Origin: Bugula neritina
Taxonomy: Eukaryota; Bryozoa; Gymnolaemata; Cheilostomatida; Bugulidae
NCBI GenBank assembly: GCA_964035545.1
Contig: OZ037767.1
Coordinates: forward strand, 13,201,301-13,265,300
Length of the DNA: 64,000 bases
Reading direction: 5' to 3'
The position numbers and the translations under genes were made by a program. Positions 38,201 through 53,200 of the stretch are shown here, piece by piece. How positions within the stretch are numbered: the stretch's first letter is position 1; each line of letters opens with the position of its first letter. The notes below the pieces were generated by a model that was not told where the DNA came from, did no database searches, and was given only the letters and a program-made list of their open reading frames with translations.

Positions 38201-41200
38201 TAAAAGGTGTGTAATCAAAATGAATAACATGATAAATATTTTTTATTGTCTATTGATGTTTAAATTTAGTCAGCTTACCTTCCACTTGGTAAATCAATGT
38301 CAGCAGATGGTGCTTTAATGTCTGCAGAAGGAAGATCTATGCCTCCTGATAGACCACCACTTGGTAAATCAATGTCTGTAGATGGTGCTTTAACATTTGC
38401 TGAAGGAAGGTCTATACCTCCTGATAGACCACCACTTGGTAGGTCAAGATCGGCAGATGGTGCTTTAAGGTCTGCTGAAGGAAGGTCTATGCCTCCTGAT
38501 ACACCACTACTTGGTAAATCAATATCGGCAGATGGCGCTTTAATATCTGCTGAAGGAAGATCTATGCCTCCTGATACACCACCACTTGGTAAATCAACAT
38601 CTGCAGATGGTGCTTTAAGGTCTGCTGAAGGAACATCTATGCCTCCTGATAGACCACCACTTGGGAGATCAATATCTGCAGATGGCGCTTTAATATCTGC
38701 TGAAGGAAGATCTATACCTCCTGATACACCACCACTTGGTAGGTCGATGCCCCCAGATGGTCCTTTAAGCTCACCATCACGTTTTGGCAATTTCACTTTA
38801 GATTTTCCTTTTCCTCCGATCTTAGGAAGTTTAAATCCTGCAACACCAATCACATTTTTGAAACAGAAACAAATTTTTGAGAGCAATTTAATGCTTTTGT
38901 ATAATTCATGTGCTGTGTTTCTTGAGCAACTTACCAAAGCCACTTTTCTTCTTTTTCTTCCCATCCTTATCATCATCACTACTAGAGCTAGAAGAAGAGC
39001 TGCTCGATGAAGAGCTGCTACCACTTCTGGATCTTGATTTCAGCTTCAAGTCGCCACCAATACTATAATGATTCCAACATTATACAGAAAACTTTCTCGT
39101 ACAAGGGATCTGCATGAATGCAAACTGTTGAGAATCTATGAATAAACCTTTGATTGAAAGGTGTGTAATCAAAATAAATACCACGCTAAATATTTTTTAT
39201 TGTCTATTGATGTTTAAATGTAGTCAGCTTACCCTCCACTTGGTAAATCAATATCTGCAGATGGTGCTTTAATGTCTGCAGAAGGAAGATCTATGCCTCC
39301 TGATACACCACCACTTGGTAGGTCGATATCGGCAGATGGTGCTTTAATATCTGCTGAAGGAAGGTCTATACCTCCTGATACGCCACCACTTGGTAGATCG
39401 ATATCTGCAGATAGTGCTTTAAGGTCTGCAGAAGGAAGATCTATGCCTCCTGATACACCACCACTTGGTAGGTCGATATCGGCAGATGGTGCTTTAATAT
39501 CTGCTGAAGGAAGGTCTATACCTCCTGATACGCCACCACTTGGTAGATCGATATCTGCAGATGGTGCTTTAATATCTGCTGAAGGGAGATCTATGCTTCC
39601 TGATAGACCACCACTTGGTAGATCAATATCGGCAGATGGCGCTTTAAGGTCTGCTGAAGGAAGATCTATACCTCCTGATAGACCACCACTTGGCAGATCG
39701 ATGTCTGCAGATGGTGCTTTAATATCTGCTGAAGGAAGGTCTATACCTCCTGATACACCGCCACTTGGTAGATCAATGTTGGCAGATGGTCCTTTAAGGT
39801 CTGCTGAAGGAAGGTCTATGCCTCCTGATAGACCACCACTTGGTAAATCAATGTCTGCAAATGGTGCTTTAAGCTCACCATCAGCTTTGGGCAATTTCAC
39901 TTTAGACTTTCCTTTTCCTCCTAGCTTAGGCAGTTTAAATCCTGCAATCACAATTACAATTTTGAAACATAAAGCAAATTCATGAGAGAAATTGAATGTC
40001 TTATATAATTTATGTGCTGCGGATTTTCAGAAACTTACCAAAGCCACTCTTTTTCTTCTTTTTCTTTCCATCCTTATCATCACCACTACTAGAGCTAGAA
40101 GAAGAGCTGCTCGATGAAGAGCTACTACCACTTCTGGATCTTGATTTCAACTTCAAGTCACCACCAATACTATAATGATTCCAACATTATATAGAAAACT
40201 TTCTCGTACAAGGGATCTGCATGAATGCAAACTGTTGAGAATCTATGAATAAACTTTTGATTAAAAGGTGTGTAATCAAAATAAATAACATGATAAATAT
40301 TTTTTATTGTCTATTGATGTTTAAATGTAGTCAGCTTACCCTCCACTTGGAAGATCAATATCTGCAGATGGTGCTTTGAGGTCTGCAGAAGGAAGATTTA
40401 TATCTCCTGATAGACCACCACTTGGTAGATCGATATCGGCAGATGGTGCTTTAATATCTGCTGAAGGAAGATTTATATCTCCTGATACACCACCACTTGG
40501 TAGGTCAATATTAGCAGATGGTGCTTTAAGGTCTGCTGAAGGAAGATCTATACCTCCTGATATGCCACCACTTGGTAAATCAATATCGGCAGATGGCGCT
40601 TTAATATCTGCTGAAGGAAGATCTATGCCTCCTGATACACCACCACTTGGTAAATCAACATCTGCAGATGGTGCTTTAAGGTCTGCTGAAGGAACATCTA
40701 TGCCTCCTGATAGACCACCACTTGGGAGATCAATATCAGCAGATGGTGCTTTAATATCTGCTGAAGGAAGATCTATACCTCCTGATACACCACCACTTGG
40801 TAGGTCGATGCCCCCAGATGGTCCTTTAAGCTCACCATCAGCTTTTGGCAATTTCACTTTAGATTTTCCTTTTCCTCCGATCTTAGGAAGTTTAAATCCT
40901 GCAACACCAATCACATTTTTGAAACAGAAACAAATTTTTGAGAGCAATTTGATGCTTTTGTATAATTCATGTGCTGTGTTTCTTGAGCAACTTACCAAAG
41001 CCACTTTTCTTCTTTTTCTTCCCATCCTTATCATCATCACTACTAGAGCTAGAAGAAGAGCTGCTACCACTTCTGGATCTTGATTTCAGCTTCAAGTCGC
41101 CACCAATACTATAATGATTTCAACATAATATAGAAAACTTTCTTGCACAAGAGATCTGCATAAATGCAAACTGTTAGGTATCTATGACTACACATTTGAT

Positions 41201-44200
41201 CGAATGCTCTGTCATCAAACTAATCAACGCGCAAAATATTTGTTACTGTATATTGATTTTTAAATGCATTTAGCTTACCTTCCACTAGGTAAATCAATAT
41301 CTGCAGATGGTGCTTTGAGGTCTGCAGAAGGAAGATCTATGCCTCCTGATAGACCACCACTTGGTAGATCAATATCGGCAGATGGTGCTTTAAGGTCTGC
41401 TGAAGGAAGGTCTATGCCTCCTGATACACCACCACTTGGTAGGTCAATATCGGCAGATGGTGCTTCAATATCTGCTGAAGGAAGGTTTATACCTCCTGAT
41501 ACACCACCACTTGGTGGGTCGATATCTGCAGATGGTCCTTTAAGCTCACCATCAGCTTTTGGAAATTTCACTTTAGATTTTCCTTTTCCTCCAAACTTAG
41601 GTAGTTTAAATCCTTCAATCATAATCACAATTTTGAAACATAAAGCAAATTCAGGAGAGCAATTAATGTTTTTCTTTTTATAAAATTTATGTGCTTCATA
41701 TCTTCGGAAACTTACCAAAACTACTCTTTTTCTTCTTTTTCTTTCCATCCTTATCATCACCACTACTAGAGCTAGAAGAAGAACTGCTTGATGAAGAGCT
41801 ACTACCACTTCTGGATCTTGATTTCAGCTTCAAGTCGCCACCAATACTGAAATGCCATCATATGATAAAATACAATCTCTGTCAGAAAACACCAGTATTT
41901 TAATAAAAAGAAGTCGTTCCGAAACTAAATAAAAAAGTTAACTCGCCTGCAGCATATGATCTTAATTAAAGTATCCAACATGTCTGGGAAAGCTGAATGT
42001 GACATGTATTTCAATGTTTAAACTCACCCTCCACTTGGTAGACTAGCGTCTGCTGATGGTGCTTTCACGTCCGCTGAAGGAAAGTCTATACCACCACCAG
42101 GTCCATCAAAGCTTGGTAGTGTAATGCCTCCGGAAGGGTTTTGCAAGTTCCCATCAATTTCAAGACCTCCTGATAAGTTATCTTTGGGTAGGTCAACATT
42201 TCCCGACGGTGCTTTTATGTCAATCGTTGGATCTACTTTAATGTTTCCATCAAGCTCTCCACTTTTCATGCCAATTTTAGGCGATGGCACCTTTTGTTTG
42301 CCATCTGTTTTTGGAACTTTATTTTTAGACTTTGATTTTCCTCCAATTTTAGGGAGCTTAAAGCCTGCAGTGTCAAATTTTCAATTTAAGTGTAAGTTGC
42401 AGAAAAATCTTGTCGGTTTGCCAAGTTCAATAATTTGATTAGTGAACACAACATAATGATAAGTTTGACATAGTAAGCTTGTACACTAAAAGCTTTGTCA
42501 TTTAAACACATTGAGGATGCCACATCTTATACATTAACAAAATACATGCGGTGCTCAGAGCATTTCTCTGTCTCGAGCGCAGAATATTTGAATAAGTTAA
42601 TATAGTCCCATGTTATAGCATATAGCGAAAGGATATTAGTTGCTCGCGACATATTTAGATTCTGTATTTTGCCGGTAACCTACAGTATGGTGTTTACATA
42701 CGCTGTTGGCTGACAAGTAATTGTTAACAAGTAAAGTCCAAGGATAAGTAAAATTTTCAATAAGAACGATATATATTTTGTATAATATTGTATTATCAAA
42801 ATGACTATTGGAACAATAAGGTTATTATATTTAACAACTTTCAAGACTTGTTATATTAAAAGCTAATTAAGAAATTCAGGACTATAGCAGGAAGTTAGTA
42901 ATGAAAAAATCAGTTTCTGCTAAAGTAAACTATTTGCTCTGAAAAAACTCCATGACCACATTATAACAAGGCTATATTACCTAATATGTTTGATCATTAA
43001 AAGCAATATTGCACTTATATACACTTATATGTAGCTCCGTCACAGAAAGCATTTATTGGCTGCTTTAAACTCGCTCTCGAAATTAACTTGCTTGATGACC
43101 GATTAACACTGTTTGCCGCCAGAGTAAAAGGATGTGTGCGCCAGGAAATCCCGAAATTTACGGCATTGATATCACAAGTTTGCAGTCTAATTAAAATATT
43201 TATGCTTTTATAGAATAATTATGCAGCAAAACCCTTAAAGATAGTCAGAGCAATAAATTGAGTAAGTACTTAAAATGAATGAATCTGTAATGATTAAAAC
43301 ATACCTGGTAAATGCATACAATATAAAATCAAATTGCCATTAAAATATGCATACTTTAGCCGCATTTTAGGTGTGCTTAGGTTCTAGCCAATAAGTCTAG
43401 CAAGGCAAGTTACGAAAACTTTTGCTCAATTATTGAAAACCTAGGTAAACTAGCAGTTTAATTAAAACTAAATCTAACATGAAACTCACCAAAACCATTC
43501 TTCCCCTTCTCTTTCTTCTTACCCTTTTTGTCACCGCCACTAGAACTAGATGAGGAACTGCTTGATGAAGAGCTACTTCCACTTCTAGACCGTGACTTTA
43601 ACTTCACACCTCCACCGATACTATGCAATAGAAATAGTATGAGATATCAATTTAACCCAAAAACTTATAAGCTGTTTTATGACTATTTCCCTAAAACGAT
43701 GGCTTTAAAAACTTGGTTAATTATGCAACAACATTTCTTTAAAATCTACACTTAATACTTGAGGATGTGTAGTTAATTTAACGTGAATATAATAAAAATA
43801 TTTATATGAAGAGCAATGCATACCTTCCGCTAGAAATATCTCCTTTAACATCAGGGAAATCTGTAGATATGCCGAAATTTTTAGCCGGGGATCCATCTAA
43901 GCCTAAGAAGGATACATAAGGTTAGTAAGCTGTTAGATGGCAGCAGCAAAAACACAACCATAATGTTTAAAGCAACAATATTTCAACAAATTTCATTTAA
44001 ACATTGTATTGATAACTTGAGGAAAACTGAATTATACAAGAGCAGCAGAAACACTGTTTCGCGAAAAATCAAACTAATTGATACTGAGAACTGCAATAAA
44101 GTTAGTAGAAGTCAATATTCAATCAGTAAGCGTGTATTGTGAAACCTACTCCAACATGTATTAAAAAGTTTAGGAACAATTTTACACAAACATAGAAGCC

Positions 44201-47200
44201 AGCCTGTTAATTGTGACATAAAGTGAGAGTTAAACAGAGCAGCGATACTAAAAGAGTACGCTACTGGCCTGCCGAGACAAAATGAACCTTAATAGACAGT
44301 ATTTGAGAGAAAGTTTTAACACCTACCAGAATCCCACTCGGCTGAGGGCGACTTAATACCTCCGCCAACATCTAACTTTGGTGAAAGACCAGCTTTTGCA
44401 TCAGGAAGGGCACCTAAAATATTGCAAGGATTAAGATTAGGATTAAACAGATAGAAATGGTTTTTGTAAAAGAATTGTTTCACACGATGTCAGAAAAACA
44501 TTTCTAGCCAAGGGGAAAAGTTTAACAAAAGCATACATTAAATGTAGTAAAATTTATATAATGGAAATGAGAAATGTCATACTCCAAGCCCAAATAGTCA
44601 ACAAAAAACATTTATTTCTCAGCAATCAGATTTAAAAAAGAACTGGATCATCATACATTCAAAAATCTTAAAAGCATCAACTGCAATATATGGGCAAAAT
44701 ACAAATTGAATCATTATTAAGTAAAGCGGAGTTAGCATCTATGGTGAACAATATTTTGCTGAATCGATAAAAAGGACAATCAATCATGTGTGGACCATTT
44801 TTAGTAACCTGGTTGACTGGAATTAGGTGAAAGGTCCACATCGAGTCCAATGTGACCTCGTGGAGCTTGTATGTCAATAGAACCTTCAACTGGAGGTACT
44901 TTAAAACCTTTACTTTTGTGTTTACCATTTGGACTACCAACATCTGCAGAAAGATCTAACCCAGCATCAGGACTGAGACTCCCGCCAGGAAGGGATCCAT
45001 CAATCTTTGGATCTAATAATGAGTTAAACTTGATTTTACAACAAGAATATTAATAAATGAAAACGCATATAGAAGTACACAAGAATAAAATGTGAAGCAA
45101 AAACTAATGATGATTGAGGAAAATTTACTACGCCGAATGTTCATTATATTAGTTGAGATTAGAGTGGAAACAATACAAACAGGTGTTCACACAACACATG
45201 GAAACATTTAATAGCATGCTTAGTAAAAAAGTTTCACAAAATGATATAGATTAAGAACAATGTGCATTAGATTATGTGCAGCAGGCTATATACAATGGGT
45301 AACTTTTTATTTAAAACAAATGCAGCTTCATGTAGAGGTAGAGCTACGTATTAGGACTTTAAAATCGAACCAAACATGCATAAAGTGGTAAAATGATTAC
45401 ATCAAAATCACGGCGGAGAGAGAATTATTTTGTAACATATAATTCTGTTTACTGAAAATAAAAAAAATGATCATAAATTTTTGAAAAATCAACAAAGTAA
45501 TCCTTGAATTAAAACAGAGTCTTAAAGACAAAACAATCTGGTCTTCATGACTCGGTCTGAGTAATGCTTGTGATGGAGAGATTAAAAGAACAGGACAACA
45601 CTATAAAAGATAAACAGACCTTTAATATGGATAGAAGGAGGAGCAGATTCTAAGGAAGGTATTGAGCTAGCCACGATAACATCAGGTTCTTCTATAGTTA
45701 AATCAGGTCCTAAGGAAGTACATGCACAGTAAAACAGCAAGCAGGCAAACAAGACAGTAACACACAACAAAAATTAGATGCACATAAAAACGGTTAGCAA
45801 GGTGATAGAAAGTTCACACTAACAACTATTTCAATCGTTGCAACTGACGTAAAAAGAAGACAGGCTCAAAGAGAAGAAAAGTAACAGCATTGAGATTGTA
45901 GCCAACTGCCCAAAAGATTTAAGTTTATAAACAATTAATTCAGAACAGAAATTAGGACATTTATAATCAAAATCTATAATGTAAATTCAAATCGTAAACA
46001 AGAAAATGCTAAATTTTGACTAATTCGATGTAAAGGACCCAAATACCTTTAACAGATAATTATAAAATGCAAGTAAAAGTGCAGTAGGAGTTTTCGAAAA
46101 GAAAAAAAATCTACCTGTGTGTTTTCCTCTCCCTGAAAGGCTTGGAAACTTAACTTTAGGTAACTTGAATCCACCTTTAGCTTTAGTCTTGGGACTACCA
46201 GCATCAATACTTAAATTTGCTTGTGGAGTATCAGGGTCAAAACCAGGAGTTGGAAGATTGACATCAATATTTCCTTCACCTTGCGGTAAATCAATGTCGA
46301 CACCCTGGTTTTTTACATCTGGGGCATCGATGTCAATACCTCCTTTAGCTTTACCTTTACCTCCAAACTTAGGAAGGTGGATATCTGGCATATTAAATCC
46401 AAAGCCACCTTTTTTCTTGCCCTTCACCTTTAGATCTCCACCAGGACCATCAACATCAACACTAGGTGCATCCACATCAACTTCTCCAGATGGTAAACTA
46501 ACATCAAGGTCTCCAGATGGTAGCGTGACATCTACATCACCTTCGGCTTTTGGCAGATCAACGTCAACATCAGGGGCATCAACATCAATATCTCCTTTAA
46601 CTTTGCCTTTACCTCCGAACTTAGGAAGGTGGATGTCTGGCATATTGAATCCAAAACCACCTTTTTTCTTGCCTTTCATTTTCAAATCTGCATCTGGACC
46701 ATCAATATCTGCATCAACATCGCCAGATGGCAAATCAACATCATCATCTGCAGATGGTAGCTTCACATCGATATCTCCTTCGGCTTTTGGCAGATCAAGG
46801 TCAACATCAGGGGCATCAACATCAAGGTCTCCTTTAACTTTGCCTTTACCTCCAAATTTGGGAAGGTGGATGTCTGGCATATTAAATCCAAATCCACCTT
46901 TCTTCTTGCCTTTCATTTTCAAATCTGCATCTGGACCATCAATATCTGCATCCACATCACCAGATGGCATATCGACATCAACATCTGCAGATGGTAGCTT
47001 CACGTCTATGTCTCCTTCAGCTTTTGGTAGATCAACGTCAACATCAGGGGCATCAACATCTCCTTTAACTTTGCCTTTGCCTCCGAACTTGGGAAGGTGA
47101 ATGTCTGGCATATTGAATCCAAAGCCACCTTTCTTCTTGCCTTTCATTTTCAAATCTGCATCTGGACCATCAATATCTGCATCCATATCACCAGATGGCA

Positions 47201-50200
47201 AATCAACATCAACATCTGCAGATGGTAGCTTCACGTCTATGTCTCCTTCAGCTTTTGGTAGATCAACGTCAACATCAGGGGCATCAATATCAAGATCTCC
47301 TTTAACTTTGCCTTTACCTCCAAACTTGGGAAGGTGGATGTCTGGCATATTGAATCCAAAGCCACCTTTCTTTTTCCCTTTAACTTTCAAATCTGCATCT
47401 GGACCATCAATATCAGCATCAGGCGCATCAAAATCAACTTCACCAGCTGGTAAATCAACATCAACATCTGCAGATGGTAGCTTTACATCTACATCACCTT
47501 CAGCTTTTGGCAGATCAACGTCAACATCAGGGACATCGATGTCAGCACCTCCTTTAGCTTTGCTTTTACCTCCAAATTTAGGAAGATGAATATCAGGCAT
47601 GTTGAAGCCAAACCCACTTTTTCTCTTGCCTTTGACTTTCACTTTACCTTCTGGGCCATCTACATCTACTTCAGGAACATCAAGTTCAACATCAGCAGAT
47701 GGCATCTCAGAATCAATGTTTACATCAGCAGCTGGAAGACCTACATCTATTTCTGGTCGATCAACACCAGGTGCATTAACATCAATTCCACCTTTGATTT
47801 TCCCTTTACCTCCAAACTTCGGAAGGTGGATGTCTGGCATATTGAATCCGAAGCCACCTTTCTTCTTGCCTTTCATTTTCAAATCTGCATCTGGACCGTC
47901 AATATCTGCATCTACATCCACTTCACCAGATGGTAAACTGGCATCTAGGTCTGCAGATGGGAGTTTAACATCTACATCTGCTTCAGCTTTTGGTAGATCA
48001 ACATCAACATCAGGGGCATCAACATTAATATCTCCTTCAACTTTGCCTTTTCCTCCGAACTTGGGAAGGTGGATGTCTGGCATATTGAATCCAAAGCCAC
48101 CTTTCTTCTTGCCTTTCATTTTCAAATCTGCATCTGGACCATCAATATCTGCGTCAACATCGCCAGATGGTAAATCACCATCAACATCTGCAGATGGTAG
48201 CTTCATGTCTACATCTCCTTCAGCTTTTGGTAGATCAACGTCAACATCAGGGGCATCAACATCAAGATCTCCTTCAACTTTGCCTTTTCCTCCGAACTTG
48301 GGAAGGTGAATGTCCGGCATATTGAATCCAAAGCCCCCTTTCTTCTTGCCTTTCATTTTCAAATCTGCATCTGGACCATCAATATCTGCATCAACATTAC
48401 CAGATGGCAAATCAACATCAACATCTGCAGATGGTAGCTTCATGTCTATGTCTCCTTCAGCTTTTGGTAGATCAACGTCAACATCAGGGGCGTCAACATC
48501 AATATCTCCTTTAACTTTGCCTTTACCTCCAAACTTGGGAAGGTGGATGTCTGGCATATTGAATCCGAAGCCACCTTTCTTTTTCCCTTTAACTTTTAAA
48601 TCTGCATCTGGACCATCAATATCAGCATCAGGCGCATCTACATTAACTTCACCAGATGGTAAATCAACATCTGCAGATGGTAGCTTGACATCTACATCAC
48701 CTTCAGCTTTTGGCAAATCAATGTCAACATCAGGAACATCGATGTCCGCACCTCCTTTAGCTTTGCTTTTACCTCCAAATTTAGGAAGGTGAATATCAGG
48801 CATGTTGAAGCCAAACCCACTTTTTCTCTTGCCTTTGACTTTCACTTTACCTTCTGGGCCGTCTATATCAACTTCAGGAGCATCAAGTTCAACATCAGCG
48901 GATGGCATTTCAGAATCAATGTTTACATCAGTAGCTGGAAAACCTACATCAATTTCTGGTCGATCAACACCAGGTGCATTAACATCAATTCCACCTTTAA
49001 TTTTCCCTTTACCTCCAAACTTTGGAAGGTGGATGTCTGGCATATTGAATCCAAAGCCACCTTTCTTCTTGTTCTTCATTTTCAAATCTGCATCTGGACC
49101 ATCAATATCTGCATCTAGATCAAGTTCACCAGATGGTAAACTGGCATCTAGGTCTGCAGATGGGAGTTTAACATCTACATCTGCATCAGCTTTTGGCAGA
49201 TCAACGTCAACATCAGGGGCATCAACATCAATATCTCCTTTAACCTTGCCTTTTCCTCCAAATTTGGGAAGGTGGATGTCTGGCATATTGAATCCAAAGC
49301 CACCTTTCTTCTTGCCTTTCATTTTCAAATCTCCATCAGGACTATCAATATCAACATCGGGTGCATCTACATCAATGTCTCCAGATGGTAGTTTGACATC
49401 TATATCTCCTTCAGCTTTTGGCAGATCAACGTCAACATCAGGGGCATCAACATCAAGATCTCCTTTAACTTTGCCTTTACCTCCAAATTTGGGGAGATTA
49501 ATGTCTGGCATATTGAATCCAAAGCCACCTTTTTTCTTGCCTTTCATTTTCAAATCTCCATCTGGACCATCAAAATCAACATCGGGTGCATCTACATCGA
49601 CTTCACCAGATGGTAAACTGACATCAAGGTCTCCAGATGGTAGCTTCACATCTATATCTCCTTCAGCTTTTGGTAGATCAACGTCAACATCAGGGGCATC
49701 AACATCAGGATCTCCTTTAACTTTGCCTTTACCTCTAAATTTGGGGAGATTAATGTCTGGCATATTGAATCCAAAGCCACCTTTCTTCTTGCCTTTCATT
49801 TTCAAATCTCCATCTGGACCATCAAAATCAACATCGGGTGCATCTACATCGACTTCACCAGATGGTAAACTGACATCAAGGTCTCCAGATGGTAGCTTCA
49901 CATCTATATCTCCTTCAGTTTCTGGAAGATCAATGTCAACATCTGGCCCCTGGATTTCACCTTTACCTTTAGCCTTGCTTTTACCCCCAAACTTGGGAAA
50001 ATGAAAATCGGGCATGTTAAACTTAAATCCACCTTTCTTCTTGCCTTTAATTTTGATATCGTCTGTTGAACCATCAAGATTAGCATCAAGATCACTATCA
50101 GGCAAGCCAGATCCAGCATCAGGTGATGGTAACTTAACTTCACCGTCTCCATCAGCAGATGTAATGCCTACATCAATTTCGGGACCAGAAATTTTTGGAC

Positions 50201-53200
50201 TGTCAACGTTGATACCACCTTTCACTTTCCCTTTGCCCCCAAACTTTGGAAGATGAAAGCCAGACCCACTCTTCTTTTTGTGTGGCTTAATTTTTCCTCC
50301 AACATCCTTGCCATTTTTAGACATATCTGCATCAATTTCAGGTGTTTCAACATCTAGGTCAGCTTCTGGATTTATGGAAGGTAATGTCAAATCAGCCTCC
50401 GGGCCTACAAACCATTGAAACTTTTGAACAAATGTTAAATATCAGTTATATATCAATGTTTCTAAGTCACTGTTTTTAAAGAACAATATATAAAAACTAT
50501 CCCATTTATTTTGAAAAAATAAACCAGAACGTAATGATATCGTTTTATACTCCATTGATATTAATCATTACCTAATTAAAAAAAACGAGGTATATTAAAA
50601 AACATCACACTCTACCGAGCAAATCAGAAACTTTGCCCAACATTTTTTGTAGTGATACAGCAGCTCTCAAAAGGCAGTATAAATAAATCGGTCTTTAACT
50701 TAAGTTTTTAATTTAAAAAAGTATCAAAAAACGTTGTGTTCGAAAATTTAAATTGCAACTTGCAAATATGAAGCTTCTGCTAGTACAGTTTTTAAACAAG
50801 CTAAATTATCTCTACAATGAAACTCTTAGCTAAAAGCCAAAACCAATACGTACAATGGAGTTTCAAAAATATAATTTATGACATTTCAAACCATTTGTTA
50901 ATTCTACAGTTACTTAGCTTAGCATATAAATTGACATAACATAAAAAGAACTTGCATTTAAAGATAACATAATCTTGGGTTATTTCTACACTGAAAATTC
51001 AACTGATTTTGTTTATACCATTGGGTAGAGCATAGCGATTTATAAGCCTATGACCATGTCACCAAAACATTAGTCAGCCAATGTTCTTTTCTGATCAATG
51101 CACATTGACACAAAATTTCATCTATGTACACAGTTTTAAACATTTTCAGATTTAATAGCAGTACAAGTAATGAATGACCCAGACTAACATCTAGGCAGAG
51201 TATTTACATACCAAACAAGACTTAGTTGCTATCCGTACCCTTATATGACGTTGCCTGTTTAAAAAATACTTAGTTATTTAGTTATATGTTAAAAAATTAA
51301 TTTGGAACGCCTAGAACCTACATAGATAGTTTATATATCCTCGACATGCTTCTTGTAGCTTATTGCAGCGATCATATTTTTAAAAGTTTACCATGTTAAA
51401 ATAAAAAGCTAAAAAAGAGGACTTGCTTTTGAAAAAAATTAACGTGCAATTATGATTTAGAATTTGATATAATCAAGTTCAAGTTCATATGCAATATTTA
51501 GGGTCCCATGCAAAGTCAGCAATAATTTTATTTAGGTCTGGTGAAACACCAAATATTTACACACTGTGAAATGCACCTTGTAAACCGAGAGCTGGAGGAG
51601 CTGACTCAAGAGTGGGAAGAGCACTCGCCACAACAATATCTGACTCATCTGCTTCAATACCCAAACTATTGTCTATAATCAAAAAAGTTCACAGCATACT
51701 AAAAGTGCAAACTACTCAACACCATATTCAAAAACACATGCAAACATTCAAGTGATAGATAACAAAGATGTAGGGTGAACAAGCCACAAATTCAACAACA
51801 TTACTAGGCAAAAAGAGCTCAAACAATTGGCTATTTTAAAATTTAATATTAAGCACCTTCATCTCCAGTAACCAATGGTTTGCCAGACAAATCTACATCA
51901 ACTTGAGTTTTGCTTTTGCGCTTCAAACTTAGGAATTTGACTTTTGGAAGTTTGAATCCACTTTTCGCTTTTAACTTGGGGCTGTCAATTTCCACGTCTC
52001 CAAGGTCAACATCTGCAGATGGGAGTTTAACATCTACATCAGTTTCAGCTTTAGGCAGTTCACCATCAACATCAGGGGCATCAACATCAATATCTCCTTT
52101 AACTTTCCCTTTACCTCCAAATTTGGGAAGGTGGATGTCTGGCATATTGAATCCAAAGCCACCTTTTTTCTTGCCTTTCATTTTCAAATCTGCATCTGGA
52201 CCATCAATATCTGCATCAACATCACCAGATGGCAAATCAACATCAACATCTGCAGATGGTAGCTTCACGTCTATGTCTCCTTCAGCTTTTGGTAGATCAA
52301 CGTCAACATCAGGGGCATCAACATCAATATCTCCTTTAACTTTGCCTTTGCCTCCAAAATTGGGGAAATTGATGTCTGGCATATTGAATCCAAAGCCACC
52401 TTTCTTTTTGCCTTTCATTTTCAAATCTGCATCTGGACCATCAATATTTGCATCCATATCACCAGATGGCAAATCAACATCAACATCTGCAGATGGTAGC
52501 TTCACGTCTATGTCTCCTTCAGCTTTTGGCAAATCAACGTCAACATCAGGGGCATCAACATCAACATCTCCTTTGACTTTGCCTTTACCTCCAAATTTGG
52601 GAAGGTGGATGTCCGGCATATTGAATCCAAAACCACCTTTCTTTTTGCCTTTCATTTTCAAATCTGCATCTGGACCATCAATATCTGCATCAACATCAAC
52701 ATCACCAGATGGCAAATCAACATCAACATCTGCAGATGGTAGCTTCACGTCTATGTCTCCTTCAGCTTTTGGCAGATCAACGTCAACATCAGGGGCATCA
52801 ACATCAATATCTCCTTTAACTTTGCCTTTGCCTCCAAAATTGGGGAAATTGATGTCTGGCATATTGAATCCAAAACCACCTTTCTTTTTGCCTTTCATTT
52901 TCAAATCTGCATCTGGACCATCAATATCTGCATCAACATCAACATCACCAGATGGCAAATCAACATCAACATCTGCAGATGGTAGCTTCACATCTATGTC
53001 TCCTTCAGCTTTTGGCAGATCAACGTCGACATCAGGGGCATCAACATCAAGATCTCCTTTAACTTTGCCTTTTCCTCCGAACTTGGGAAGGTGGATGTCT
53101 GGCATATTGAATCCAAAGCCACCTTTCTTCTTGCCTTTCATTTTCAAATCTGCATCTGGACCATCAATATCTGCATCAACATCACCGGATGGCAAATCAA

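Noticed and set aside
36373-41683. + strand frames with PPDTPPLGRSISADGALISAEGRS repeats
   Set aside because: Antisense of the K exons, and they run past the exon boundaries into introns without function.
35303-43620. The regularly spaced repeats as a CRISPR array or bacterial island
   Set aside because: The repeats are coding, variable in length and bounded by GT-AG introns; everything in the window is eukaryotic.
46117-50256. Long + strand frames with SGILNPKPPFFLPF / STSADGSFTS repeats, also at 51910-53973 and 57992-60640
   Set aside because: Antisense to the AHNAK-like repeat exons. They are broken into pieces while the minus frame is continuous and splice-bounded.
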